DNA of 64,000 bases from Dipteris shenzhenensis (Eukaryota; Polypodiophyta; Polypodiopsida; Gleicheniales), in the NCBI GenBank assembly GCA_047967505.1, contig CM106540.1. The stretch is one strand, 5' to 3'. The position numbers were made by a program, and so were the translations under genes. The notes beneath the pieces are model-generated. The model was not told the DNA's origin. It saw only the letters and a list, made by a program, of their open reading frames with translations, and did no database searches. Position 1 is the first letter of the stretch, and every line of letters begins with the position of its first letter. Positions 32,686-44,790 of the stretch are shown here, piece after piece.

Positions 32686-34536
32686 ATTCAATGGGCGATC
32701 ATGGCCTTGTATGAGAGAGTCACAGGTAGAGTCAGGACACGGGCGGGGCTGTCGGGGGAAGTACGCAGTACGATAGGGGTGAAGCAGGGGTGTCCTTTGT
32801 CTCCGACACTCTTTGGTCTCTATATCGATGAGTTAGAGATGTACATACAGACGATGGGTGGTACAGGTTCTTTACTGGCAGGATCCACGATACCGATTCT
32901 CCTCTATGCAGATGACGTGGTTCTTATTTCTTCCTCCCAGCAGGGTTTACAGGCACATCTCCATGCACTCCACAGCTTTTGTCAGGACAGAGGGTTGTCT
33001 GTAAACCTTGGGAAGACCAAAGTCATGGTCTTCAACACGTCATACCAGGTTTATAGGAGAGGCGAGTTCTCTTTCACATTTGATGGGCAGGAGGTGGAGC
33101 TAGTCAGGGAGTATACATATTTGGGTGCCACATTTAGAGGTCCAGTCTTCACCATGACGCATGCAGCACGAGATAGGATCAGTAGAGGGTATGCCGCCTT
33201 GGCTCTTCTCGAGAGGCAGTGTGCACAGTCACATTTTCAGCATCCCGACACGAAGTCCTTACTTTTCGATACGCTGGTGAGACCTGCAGTCATGTATGCT
33301 AGCCCCTTTTGGGCAGGAGATCTCAGGGTTGCAGATTGGAGACGAGTAGAGAGGTTACAGATCATCATGTTCTCCAGACTGATCAGAGCGAAGCCCACGG
33401 TACCGCATCAGATTACGTTCGCAGAGTTCGGAGCTACACCCCTAGCGCTAGATGCAGCATTTCAGTCAGTTACGTACTTGCATAGGATCAGGGCGCTCGG
33501 AGACTCAGCAGCAGGCAGAGCACGATTACCGTGGCTAGCACTGACATCCTCGCAGATGTTAGCGGAGAGAGGTCATACTTTTTGTTGGTACCACACACTC
33601 TCCACATGGCTCACCTCGCTGGGCTTGGATATGGATAGGCTGCCACCATTTCGATACAGCATAGATGCCCCTCGCCTCCCTCTCACTCGACATGAGCTCA
33701 GTCAGGTTATCAGGGCAGATTTGTTGCAGCTATACACGTTTCGCACTTGGGTTCATCCCACGGAGCTTCCTACGAAGATGGCCACATATCGTGACCATTT
33801 TCTCAGGATTTCAGAGGATGGCTTCATCATATCCCCAGGATATATCGGCGTTCATATGTCGCACTCACTCAGGATTGCCTTGGGCCAGCTCAGGGTATCT
33901 TCCCACAGATTAGACGTTGAGGCCGGCAGGATGCGTCGTACAGCTACCGGACATAGACCCAGGCGAGAGACTAGGATATGCCCTTGTTGCACTATGGGGG
34001 AGGTGGAGACTGAGGAGCACTTTGTTTGCAGATGCCCTTTATATTATGAGATCCGTGGCAGATTTCACTGTTTATTTGGGCACGGATTTGGACCTCTCTC
34101 TCGGATTATGGAGTATGAGGATCAGTATTGCTTAGCGTTGTTCATCAGGGAGATCACCAGATACAGAGAGAGATTCCTCAGAGAGCACCGTCGCATCCCT
34201 GTCAGAGACCTGGTTATTCATGAGGAGCAGGACGAGGCGCAGGACCATGAGCACAGAGATAGCCCATCTTGCCAGAGAGCACCGATGGTTCCACCCCGAG
34301 GATGTACATATGACATGATCCGGCAGCACCGCAGGATGATCTTACACAGAGGCCGTACCCGTCGCTTTATTTCTAGACGACGGAGGATGATGGCAGATTT
34401 TCGGAGGAGATTGCTCCATGGAGACTTGGCACCGCCAGCAGCCCATTTGACACTTGCCCAGATCTTCACACTCATGGCAGGAGGCATGGTCGATGGCCAT
34501 GACTTCCATCATTTCTTTGGATCACAGACCCCTTAG
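32686..34536 (+). pseudogene. CTL-1 ORF2 C-terminal two-thirds, open but 5'-truncated
   Basis: About 616 LINE codons without a stop; the open frame also runs upstream through the CT tail and the previous element. RT: G-V-K-Q-G-C-P-L-S-P-T, L-F-G-L-Y-I-D-E-L-E, intact Y-A-D-D at 32905-32916, V-N-L-G-K-T-K-V-M-V-F. Zinc finger C-P-C-C then H-F-V-C-R-C near 33980-34035. The basic tail has R-R-F-I-S-R-R-R-R-M-M and ends near H-H-F-F-G-S. No endonuclease and no start of its own, so it cannot act, but it records the intact family sequence. Confidence 0.88.
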
Positions 34537-34759
34537 GGAAGACGATGTTCCTCATATTCCATATTTTACATTTTGTATCTAGGCAATTTTGGTACTCTAT
34601 TTCATTTCATTTTGTATCTAGGATTTTTGTAGCCATTTTTGGCATCTTAGCGGTATTACGATGAGGCCACCTAGTTGGCGCATCGTTGATGATGTATTTT
34701 CCTTTCGGATGATTTTGTGTCCCATAGGCCATGTATGGCCTTCCGTGGACCTTTAATAA
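32686..34759 (+). mobile_element. CTL-1 LINE, best-preserved RT to 3' end
   Basis: 5'-truncated within RT (starts I-Q-W-A-I-M-A-L-Y-E-R, matching 14085 of the nearly complete copy). The coding part is open from there to 34536. Ends AGGCCAT/GT/ATGGCCT, a perfect 7-bp stem, then TTTAATA and (TTTC)n. Probably one of the youngest insertions here. Confidence 0.9.
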
Positions 34760-34830
34760 AATTTCTTTCTTTCTTTCTTTCTCTCTCTCTCCCCTTCTCC
34801 TTCTCCTTCTCCTTCTCCTTCTCCTTCTCC
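34760..34830 (+). repeat. (TTTC)n(CT)n(CCTTCT)n tract
   Basis: Three consecutive pyrimidine repeats, 71 bp in total. A CTL-N 5' UTR follows. Confidence 0.95.
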
Positions 34831-36214
34831 GTCGACTATACCTCTGTACCTCTCCTCCGTCGGCCGTATACCCCATTAGTCCGTCGCTCTCGTACCTCTG
34901 TACCTCTCCTCCGTCAGCCGTACAGCCCGTTAGTCCATAGCTCCCGTCAGCCCGTTAGCTCGTCGTTTCAGCCCGTCGTCCTTCCGTCCGTCAGCAGCCT
35001 GTCATTTCAGCCCATTAGCCCCATAGCCTCTGCTAGCAATCACCCTGGCCAGCAGCCAACAACCGCCAGCCGCCAGCCCCCTCTTTTCTTCAAAAGAGCA
35101 AACTAAAACTAACCCTAACCCCGAGTTGGGCTAAAACCCCAACCCAACCCGAGGGTTAGATTAAGCTAGGGGGTTCAATAGACAGCCAATTATGGACTGG
35201 CCTACCCTCTCCTCCAAGTCCCCCTCAACTCCTTCAACCTCCATCAGGACTCGGTACTCTACAATTGCAGCTATGATACCCTCTCCATATGCACGCAATT
35301 ACCAACAAGAAGGCTCAAAACGACCCATCCTTGGGCAACATGATCATATTTTTTATCTGCAGCAAGTAGTGAGAGAGCTACAATTGGAACTGACAGAAGT
35401 AAAGGCTCAACTTCTCATTCTGGAAGGACCTGGTAAGCAGGCAGTAATTGATGAGGCTGTGAAATCTTGTAAGGATTATCCCCCTACCCCGCAGCTAGTC
35501 TCTACAATCAAAGATCTTGTTCACATTGAAGTACAAACTGCTAAGAAGGAAGTGATTGTGGAAGTGGACACCAAAGCAAGTCTCTCTGATATTCAAGCAA
35601 ACATTAAAGAACACGAAGCTAGATGTGATAATGCGCTGAAGATTAGAATAGGGGGACTCCTAGAAGATTGGTACAAAGAGGAGGACACATATAGTGAAAT
35701 ATTGACAAAGATCAAAGCAGGGTTACCCAACATTGAATGGATGGATGGTGATAAGCAGGATGATGACGACTCCAGGCCACAGCATCTCTTATGCACTATA
35801 AAGGTCATGCAATCCTTACACTGAAGTCAAAAGATATGCGGATCAAGCTTCTTCAACAATCTTACAAGCTGAAGGGTACCAAAGTATGGACAGCTGAGGA
35901 GCTTACCCAAGCTAAACTCAAGAATAAGGCAACTGAATTAGGTAAAGTCAGGGCTGCCAAAAAGGATGGAAAATGGGCAGTTTAAAGTGAAGGCATAGCC
36001 CTAATCAGAGAGTTTAAATCAAAACCAAAAGACTCCCAATCTTAAACTGATGTATGGCTGTTTACTCTCTCAGATTATTATGTAGGTATTCTAAATAGCT
36101 GGGGGGTTGCTTTTGCACTCCTTGGGAGGTGCCATGTGCCCTCCCTAAAGCAGATGTATTAGAGGGTTTCTTGCTGTCCCATAGACCTTTTGGTCTCTAG
36201 TGGACGTTAATAGA

Positions 36215-36215
<1 letters not shown>
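34831..36215 (+). mobile_element. CTL-N copy 3: complete ORF1-only LINE
   Basis: 5' UTR with repeats of GTACCTCTCCTCCGTC (34840-34960), then ORF1 (35192-36045), about 172 bp of 3' UTR, AGACC/TTTT/GGTCT, GTTAATA and (CT)n. Very close to CTL-N copy 1 over ORF1 and 3' UTR; the 5' UTR repeats differ. Confidence 0.87.
35192..36045 (+). pseudogene. CTL-N copy 3 ORF1
   Basis: Open 35192-35824, then a frameshift near 35800 and continuation to 36045 with one TAA (about 35983). Starts M-D-W-P-T-L-S-S-K-S. Coiled coil H-I-F-Y-L-Q-Q-V-V-R-E-L, RRM strand K-I-R-I-G-G-L, C-terminal domain with G-T-K-V-W-T-A-E-E-L and D-G-K-W-A-V, ending K-P-K-D-S-Q-S. RNA-binding ORF1 protein by family. Confidence 0.83.

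Positions 36216-36269
<54 letters not shown>
36216..36269 (+). repeat. (CT)n LINE tail
   Basis: Pure CT, about 54 bp, between CTL-N copy 3 and a short CTL-1 tail. Confidence 0.95.
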
Positions 36270-36272
<3 letters not shown>

Positions 36273-36472
36273 GGATGCCCCTACTTGCTCCCACTCCGAG
36301 AGCCCAGAGAGTTCTCTCTATGTATCGATGCCGTTATGTTCAGGACTTTGGGTTTCCATTTGTATTCGTCATGGGTGTTGATGCCCGCTTAGTAGCTCCA
36401 CCCTCATCTCATTGTATCAATTTCTTTTTAGCCTCATAGATCCTTTGGTCTTCCAAAGACTTTTAGTAAAAT

Positions 36473-36475
<3 letters not shown>
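36270..36475 (+). mobile_element. CTL-1 LINE 3' fragment
   Basis: About 200 bp ending GCCTCATAGATCCTTTGGTCT, then TTTTAGTAA and (CT)n. Similar to 31100-31310 and 59840-59957. Confidence 0.75.

Positions 36476-36523
<48 letters not shown>
36476..36523 (+). repeat. (CT)n LINE tail
   Basis: Pure CT, 48 bp; an RT fragment follows directly. Confidence 0.95.
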
Positions 36524-36525
<2 letters not shown>

Positions 36526-36895
36526 GGAGAGCCCATGGACACGGGGACCTACCACACTCTCATGATTGGTCACACGCTGGCCAAGATCTACAGGTCATAC
36601 TACAGAGAGAGATCAGCTCCTACACTGAGATGCATGAGCAGCAAGCATTGGGGCAGGATGGCTTTAGGAGACAGCATTCCACTCTAGATCATATCTTCAC
36701 TTTACGGGAAATCATCGAAGAAACGATCGTGATTCCAGAAAGTCGACACCTGTTTGGTAGACTTTCGGAAGGCCTTCAATGCTGTCCCACGTGCTCGTAT
36801 GATCAAACGACTACAGAAGATGCAAATCCCAGCTGTTATGAGTTGGGGGGTGATGACTCTATATGAGTCAGTCAAAGGGAGAGTGTAGGTCATCA
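36524..36895 (+). mobile_element. CTL-1 LINE RT fragment, no 3' end
   Basis: RT N-terminal part only: M-D-T-G-T-Y-H-T-L-M-I-G-H and A-K-I-Y, then Q-D-G-F-R-R-Q-H-S-T-L-D-H-I. It breaks off near 36895 with no tail, then L1-type sequence begins. Confidence 0.75.
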
Positions 36896-36899
36896 TGTG

Positions 36900-38104
36900 A
36901 TATAGAGTTTTTTGGAGTTAGGATGGTACCTAGACCCTAATGCAGTTCACAATCCCTTGGGCTCATAGAGACTTTGGCTTTATGGAGGTGTTCCCATAAA
37001 GTACTTGCAGTGGGACCCTGGGTAGTGGAGAGGTGTTCCCATAAAGTATTTGCAGTGAGACCCTGGGGAGTGGGAATGGATCGCTTTAAGGCACCGAGAG
37101 AGAGCCTCCCCTTCTTTCAATACATGGTTGGTAATGCCACGAGATTCCAGCTCAGCCTTAAAGGCTAGAAGCCCACCACAGCTTCTCATTGGGAGAACTT
37201 TCAGATTTTTGCTGATTTGCAGAAAGCCTTTTGGAAGAGACTCTAGAAATCCCTCAAGAATAGAAAATTTGCTCTTTTCTTTTGGCTTTCTATCCATGGA
37301 GGATTGATGTGAACCAATGGAGGTCTAGGTTTGGTGCTGACTCAACATGTTCTCGTTGCCTTTTGATGAGTCTATTCAGCATTGCCTATGGGATTGTAGA
37401 TAGGCAAGGATCATTTGGAAGGGGATCACTAGACTATTGAGTATGCTTGTGCGTTCTCCTTCTTCATGACATGGGGCTTGGCAACATAGCTCTCACTTTC
37501 CATGCCTCAGATGTTCTATGAGAGATAGGACTCTTCTTGGGATCTCTCGATTCAATGACATATGGTTGAGTCATGTTCTTTGGATGAGGTTCTTGGCTCT
37601 TTGTACAGACCTGCGCATGCATCTATAAATACTTCGTGGGAGATTTTGGCAATTATGTCAACGTTGGAGATTTTGGCTCGAGTATGTCAACGTGGGATAT
37701 TCTAGCCAGTATATCAATGTGGCATATTTGGAGATCCAAATGTACAGAGGCCTTGGATGGTTCCCAAGTTCACCCCGCACATTGGCTAGTATCTTGATGG
37801 ACATTGTGCACAATTTGCTATCCATTTGTTGGGGGACTGTGCAGAGGTCTTCGCGAGCAGCCTCTTTCACAAGGAATGTTTTGTTGAGGGAATGGAGCGG
37901 CTCCCCATTCTTCTTGGAAGCCCCCACAAAGTTGAGGTGCCATTATCAGCCTCAACCTTGGTTATTTCCTCACTCTGTTACAAGAGCTCAATTTTGATTT
38001 GGATTTATTTTCTCATGCTTCGCATGATATTTTTATCCATTGAGCTTTGCTCTCGGAGGTTTTTCCAAACTTAATAGAAGTCTCCTTTTAACCGAAAAAA
38101 AAGT
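36900..38104 (+). mobile_element. L1-type LINE 3' fragment, degenerate
   Basis: zf-RVT region in broken frames: F-A-L-F-F-W-L-S, then C-S-R-C and S-I-Q-H-C-L-W-D-C near 37350-37400. The C-terminal V-N-V-A-Y-L-E-I-Q-M-Y-R is at about 37700. It ends AAAAAAAAGTG at 38094, like the other L1-type ends but with almost no (TG)n. A 45-bp tandem duplication (36986-37075) lies at its start. Confidence 0.7.
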
Positions 38105-38540
38105 GACGGTCCCTTTATTGAGGACTTGGAAGTGTGCCTGAATGCATTGCCACTCTAGTCGGGCCAGAGCTCCTTGTCCTCATGAATGCCATGCTCTTGC
38201 TGCATGAATCATCGTGAAAACCGGTCCCATGAAGGATAAGTGTATGACTGCAGAATTTGAACCAGCTCCCCAAGGTAAGTGAAGCTGTGTCAATGAAGTA
38301 CTGCCCATGAGGGGTTGAAAATCATAACCTTGGTCTTGCCAAGGTTGACTATCAAGTCTCTCTCCTAGCAAAACACCTCTACCCTGATAGGCTGAAATGC
38401 AATATGAATGAGAATATCATCTACAGATCTAGATAACCTGCCCTCAAAGTGAACATCAAAGACCAAGGCATCTCCATCTGACCCTCCTAGTTCCACACCC
38501 TAAAGCGGGATTCCTGACCTCATAGAGGCTCCTAGCCACG
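38105..38540 (-). mobile_element. CTL-like LINE RT fragment
   Basis: Minus strand: V-N-L-G-K-T-K-V-M-I-F-N, then T-Y-L-G and G-P-V-F-T-M-I-H-A-A-R in shifted frames, as in the CTL-1 RT. A D-D-I-L-I-H block lies upstream near 38420. Confidence 0.65.
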
Positions 38541-38599
38541 TGCCCTTGGACTGAAATCTATCACCCGGAAGAAGCCAATCCAATGGTATGGCTGCATCA

Positions 38600-39830
38600 A
38601 TGTGTTGGATTCTCCTTGCACTTCTTTTGAGGTAACTTACCAATTGGAATTTACAATCATCTGGAAGGCATTTTAAAGATCCTTCAAGAGCCTACAGAGG
38701 AAGCAGGACCTGTCTCCCAAGAAGACCATTGTATATAGTGAGAGGTACCTAAGGGTCGGCCATGCTCATTAAGTATACTATCATTCCACATGACTGGTCT
38801 CTTTCGAGAGAAAGGGGAGACTCTCCAAAGAGCACTCCTAAAGCTGGCCCAAGCTTGCAAGATAGCTGCCATAAGAGGGGAAGAAGGAACTCTAAGATGA
38901 GATGAAGTAAGAATCCATATGGTACTATCTTTCCAATCTCCACCGATGGAAGAAGTGAAGGACTATATGCATCTCATGAAAAAATCATTCCAAGATTCCT
39001 GCCCTGACAAAAGTCCTTTGACCACCACCTTCCAAGATTCTTGCCCTAGCAAAAGTCCTTTGACCACCACCTTGCATGATAAAGCTCTTCTGCAGGTCTA
39101 GATCTAGAACATTGAGGCCACCTTCCCACTTGGGTTGAATAAAAATCTCCCAAGTCACCATGGCTCTCATGTTTGCCGAACCATCTAGACCACTCCAAAT
39201 AAAATTCCTTATCGGTCTTTTTTGGAGATGAGTGATGCAGTCCCTAGAATGGCAACAACAAGAATAAATGAACCAAGCCGTGGCCAACAATACCTAGTTG
39301 ACCACCACTACCCTGGAAGCAAGGACAAGTTTAGTTGAGCTCCAAAATATAAGCTTTCTTCTGACACCCTCCAACACAATGGCGAATTGCTGCGATGGAG
39401 GAATGCCTATACCAACCTTGCAGCCCGAGTACCTGACAGGGACACCCCTCTGGATCCAAGTAAAACCACGTCAGCGCCCTAGGTTGGAGTTCCTCATCAC
39501 TAACCAAAAGCGATTGGATTTGTTCCAATTAATACGTGCACTTGCTACAGTGCAAAACAAATCCAAAGCTGCTCTACACGAAGTGAGGTTCTCTGCATTG
39601 GCATTCAAAAAAACAGCAATATCATCAGCCAACTCATTATCCAAGAGCTCCTCATCCTGTCTAAGAAGAAGTCTCGACCCACGCTTGGGATCTCAAAAAT
39701 ATGCTCATTTCTTTAGCCACAAATAAATACAAAAAAGGGGCAAAACGGCATCCTTGGCGAACTGAACTAGAAGTCTGAAATATCTCCCCCTTTCTCATCT
39801 TGAGCACCTAACTAGGCTGATGCATATAAG
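38600..39830 (-). mobile_element. L1-type LINE RT fragment
   Basis: Minus strand, shifted frames: L-A-D-D-I-A-V-F-L (RT active box) near 39620, N-W-N-K-S-N-R-F near 39520, R-G-V-P-V-R-Y and G-C-K-V-G-I-G near 39430, then R-N-F-I-W-S-G and W-E-G-G-L-N-V-L near 39100-39210, the classic plant L1 order. A 42-bp tandem duplication is at 38989-39072. Confidence 0.78.
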
Positions 39831-40869
39831 GAGGAAACCCCTCTAATCCATGCATCTGAGCATCCAAAACGTGCAATTGTGTTTGAAGAGACATGGAGGT
39901 AGGAGAATGCCAAGCTAACTAGGAATGGAATGGAAATATGGAAAGCATAATGGAAAGGCAAAATGGAAAGCAAATGAAAGAACAAGTGCTAGGCAATGAT
40001 AACCAAAATACTCACATGATATAAGGCTTGATGTTGACTAATGTAAATGACTCAAGACAAGTACAACACTATATAGTGTGACACTAGACTCTAGAAAGCC
40101 ATAGTGTATATGGGATAACTCCCAATATGACACGTGGCATGTCTAGGAATCACTAGACTGTAAAACACCCCCTAGACACCTAGTACACTCATTTTTGACT
40201 CCCTTTGGCTTCATATTCCAACAACCCCCCATGAAGGCAAGATGAGAGACTACTTGAATGGAACCAAGAACAAAACATGACAATGATGGTCATCAAAACT
40301 GTGCACCCTATGTAACTCAGAGGCTAAAGTCTGAGTGTGTTGAGAGGTTGATCCAAGCACTCTCATGGCTTGAGACTCAACATGCTCAGAGACTCATGTT
40401 ATAGCATGGCTACATGACCAGCTCATAGGTCTAGGAATACACCAACATCCTAAAACTCAGCCAGGCCTGATAAAAAAATAGACCTATCAAAGCCAATACA
40501 TATGGCTCCCACAGTACATCCCCCCTTGGCTTCATATCTGGAAACCGGGATGAAGTCACACACCACTCATAAAAGAAATAACATCAGTTAAGGAGAACTA
40601 TCAAAGGTTGAGTACCTTATAGACTCAATGAAAACAAAATTCTCAATACATATCATTTTAGGGGGACTACCCAGCGCAGAGGACCCCAAAATAACATCAA
40701 GCATGTAGTAATAAAAATTAGATCTCTTTTGATAAGAGATGTCCTCCAAGTAGCCACTGCACATGTGTGCACATCCCTGTGAAACGATGACGATGTCAAT
40801 GAAGCGCTAGGCAAGAATGCCCCAAAAGACGTGTCGGTGAAGTCCATGGGGTAGCTAAATGGAGCACTC
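39831..40869. other. Unassigned intron sequence
   Basis: AT-rich, no long ORF. Could be non-coding parts of the neighbouring copia element, but no LTR pair was found. Confidence 0.4.
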
Positions 40870-41960
40870 ACATAGTGACTCTCAAAATGGCTAAGGGAGA
40901 GTCCGGATGTCAAAGAAGAGGCCGGATGTGTCACGAGCACTCAGAGAGTCGGTCGCCTCTGACTGATTTGACATTTAGTGGCAGAACTCATAGATCAGAA
41001 TATATCAGCTCATGGATATCTTTTTTTCTTGAACCCTTCTTCACAGCTATGCTTTCTCATGATAAATCCTTTGCAAATCATCTTCACTTGTCAAAGATGA
41101 GGCAAGCAATGCGCAAAACCATTCCTTTTCATGGAAGCTAGGCTTTGCATGCTCAGGTGGCCAAATATTCATGCCACAAGATTTCTTTCCTATTTGATTG
41201 AGAAGATATAGGCCTTAAATTGAGGTCTAGATGATGTCAGTTCACAAAGGTCTTCTTCCTCAATTCCCCAGCTATGATTTTGAAATCAATCAACCTTGTC
41301 TCGAATGAGACATTCCCCTTCATCAAATTCCACCTTCTTGTTCTGTTTAGTAATGGCACTAACAAATAGAATTTTTACTTAAGACCAGGAACATACAAAA
41401 TGTTATGTATGTCCCATATATCTTCATTCAGGAATCGTACGAGTATATGGCTTGCCAATACCCTTGATTTGATGAAGTCTAGAGTCTCCTAGTTCAACAT
41501 CGTCACTGTCACTTTCTTCAACTGAGAGAACCACTCCTTGTGCACATTGAAGTGATTGGAGGCTCAGGAGTCAAAGATCAATGAATCATCATCTTGGCCA
41601 GACCTATTTGGTTTTAAGATTGCGAAGGATTTCTCAGACTTACTAGTCTGGCACATAGCTACATTAGCCGTGTCTTTATCACAAGGTTTAGACCCATGTA
41701 TAAGCCATATCTAGTGACACCCAAAAGCAAAGTAGCCAAGCTTCCCATAGTAAAAGCAAGGTCCTTTCTTCTTTGTGACATTCAAGTCAAGATCATCTTT
41801 TTTATCATGTTGAAATGAGAAGTAAAAGCCTAGGTCTGATTCGGGGTTTCTGATTTCGTCTTTTATTTTTAGCCATAAAGGCTGTATCATCCTGATTACC
41901 TCACTTCTTGCTCTGCCTTTTGGTTACCTCAATGATGAGGTAACCACTAGCTAAGTTGAA
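40870..41960 (-). mobile_element. Ty1/copia gag-pol fragment, degenerate
   Basis: Minus strand in broken frames: zinc knuckle C-F-Y-Y-G-K-L-G-Y near 41750, protease-like S-L-I-F-D-S and N-H-F-N-V-H-K-E-W-F near 41540-41580, L-Y-V-P-G-L-K near 41390, and the GAG-pre-integrase stretch (S-M-Q-S-L, M-I-C-K-G) near 41080-41150. This is the copia order. Numerous stops. Confidence 0.72.
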
Positions 41961-44379
41961 GTGGGAGGATGCTTCTGTAAGAGAGTGTGGTGATAAAATT
42001 GACACCCTGAGTGAGGATGTGAGGAGGTGTCAGGGTAAGTCCAGCTAACAAAAGCTAGGTCCTCAGCCCCTATGTGGCACCGACATAGTGTGCACAATCC
42101 GAATGCACTACTTCTGATTGGCTACCCTAGAGTGTGTGAAATAGCGAATCCTTGCCTATGTGACAACTGGAAAATCCACATAAGTTAGATCACTGCCATG
42201 TGGCACCCATCCATCCTAAATCTCTAACCACTTATTAATTAATAATAATATAAAGTCATCGGTGGCCTAACCTTTCATAACTCCAAACATAATCAATACA
42301 AAATGGGCTGAACTGAAAGAAAACGGACATTTACATAAAAAATTCAGGGATATGAATCATTATCCTCCTGAGGGGTAAGGGAGGTGTCAACACTATGATC
42401 AACAACCAGCAGCAACCTATGTCAAGTTTCCGCAATAACTCCAGAGTCAAAACACAACAGCTGGTCTTTTCAATTTAATGATGTTTCACCAATTCATGGA
42501 CCATTTCAATGATCTACTTGGCATAGCAAACCCACTATGCATGGTCAGGGATGCCAAGCCAGCCATGATGGGTTCAGTCCCAATGGGTCAGCCTCGTAAT
42601 TTCTGTGTTCATGGACAGGCCAAAGCCTACCCTCTCTTTACTCTGACCACCTATTAAAGCTGGACCATTGGTTCCTGGCATCCTGGGTTTTGATGGTAGA
42701 ACACTTCCGTGGGAGCTCCCTCTCCACCCATTGCTTCCTCTCTGGGGCAAACTACTCTCTCTCATAGCCTCCCTCGCAATCCAACAAATCCGCTTCCTCT
42801 TCAACAACTTGAAGATGTTGGCAGGCCATATTTACTGCCATCCTTCCACATGAGTTAGACCATCATGAGCTGAAACGTGCATGAGTTCCACAGCTGTGCC
42901 AGGCAGCAAACCCAACGGCTAATTCTCCATCAAAAATGCTGCAAGCCTTCGTGGCCAACACATCTCTTGGTGATTCAAGAGCATATGTTATCCCTAGCTG
43001 AGTAGCCTCCTTACCTATCATGGCATCTCCATCTGGGTCTCCAGGCGTTTTGCCATAGTAGTACGGCTGGGACATACATTGGCCTCTAAGGTCTTCAGCC
43101 AAGGCAACAACAGCTTACAGAGCAGCTTTAAGGTCAGAGACCTCAAGATCATGTCCTAAACCAACTTGCCTACACCGAAGAGGCTACTTATAGCTGTATC
43201 TTGCTAGTCTCCTACCCATGTGAATGATTGGATTGTTGGACAAGATTTCAGTGATCTAGGTTCATAGAAGACAAGCTTGGAGCAGACTCCCTCCTCCGAC
43301 ATCCCAATCGTAAGAGGCTCAATCCCCACCATAGAAACAGTGCAAAGACTCCAAGTGGGCAGCTCTCCTGTGCCAGCCAAAAGATAAATGGAGATTATCC
43401 CTAGATTGGGTAAACTTTGGCTCTCACCAAGGGTCATGACCTGCAATAGAAGGGTAAACTGCTCCCACCTTGAAGGAGAAGGATCCTTAGACATCTGTCT
43501 GGGTACTGCCATGTCTGATCGATGCCCCCTCATTAAGTGTCTAGATCTGCCTAGAGACAACTCTTCAAGCGAGGCCACCTCACTCTCTTGGAGCCTCTAC
43601 CAAGAGAAGCAGATATAGGAGATTACAACACAGATTTGCTCAAAGAGCTGGGCAACATGACTGCCAACATGCTCATTTAAGAGAGCGATGACCTTCATCT
43701 GCATGGTGGTGAATCTATACAAGTCAGTCCGGACACAGCTTCACACCATTGAGTACCCCTACCACGGGTAGAGTACTCATTCCAGTCAACCAATAACGAT
43801 GTGCATGCAACAAGAGAATCTGATGACACATTGGTTCTTTCAGATGAGAAGGCCAAGTTCCGCGGATACCCAACTCTTGTGCTTGAGAGATCCAGTAGGC
43901 CACTTGCACTCAGACCTGCATGAGGTTTTGGACATGACCACTGACCTTTACCAACAGCAGCTATAAGGTTGAGTTCCGACGAGGCCTCCCCATACGTGAA
44001 GGTGCTAGATCTGAGATTAGAACCCATGTAACCTTAAGAGCCACTCCAAAAATGAGGGGGAGGCTGGAGGGCCAGTTTACAGATCAAGAAATGATTGAGG
44101 TGCCAAGAGCCCAAAAGGGTCACCAGGAAGATGGATTCAATTCCGCCTACTTTTAAGACTTTTGAGACATTATCTCCAATCCACTTAGACTGGCCCTTCG
44201 AGAATTTTTTGAAAGCGGGAGCATGCCTTCTGCCTTCTGAGCAGGTTCGCCAATGCCGCCAATCACTCTTCTAGACAGCGCTTAAAAGATCTTGGGTTTA
44301 AGTCTTCACTCCTCACATTTTGCCAGTTCTCCCCAACATTATCCACCACACAACTAGATTTTTCCTAAGACCACAGCTT
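41961..44379. other. Unassigned intron sequence with minus-strand open frames
   Basis: Minus-strand frames of 77-124 codons occur at 42574-42807, 42863-43102, 43204-43578 and 43695-44027. No family is recognised. They may be a decayed retroelement protein; similar-length frames occur by chance. Confidence 0.35.
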
Positions 44380-44790
44380 CCTAGATTACATCACCTTTGG
44401 GAGGCTACAGATCGGGCATGGCAATAGGAGCAGCCTCTCCTCGTCATTCTTTTGGACTTCAAGAAGGCTTACAATCTGGTTAAATGGGGTTTCTTCCAGG
44501 CATGATGCACTCATACGTTTCCCTATGCATTGGATCAGAGAGTTGTTGCTTGCTATACACATGGCTCAAGCAGGTGCTCATTGGTGGTCAAGTAGGTGTT
44601 CATTGGCGGTTACACAGGCCAAGCCTTCCCCAATAAAAGAGTCGTTGCTCTCGATGCACATGACTCAAGCAGGTGCTCAATGGTGGTCACACAGGCCAAG
44701 CCTTGTCCCCCCTGATCTTTCCCCCGGAGTTGCCCTTTGGCTCCCCTTCTATTTCTATTTGTCATGGAGGGCCCTAAGCTGACAAGGACT
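44380..44790 (+). mobile_element. Small LINE RT fragment with internal duplication
   Basis: I-L-L-D-F-K-K-A-Y-N-L-V-K-W-G near 44450, the RT palm D-F-x-K-A-Y/F motif. The following 80 bp or so (CACATGGCTCAAGCAGGTGC near 44560) are repeated near 44657 (CACATGACTCAAGCAGGTGC). Confidence 0.6.

Noticed and set aside
42574-44027. Possible host gene on the minus strand
   Set aside because: Frames are short and scattered, no domain is recognised and no splice-consistent joining was found; kept only as unassigned.
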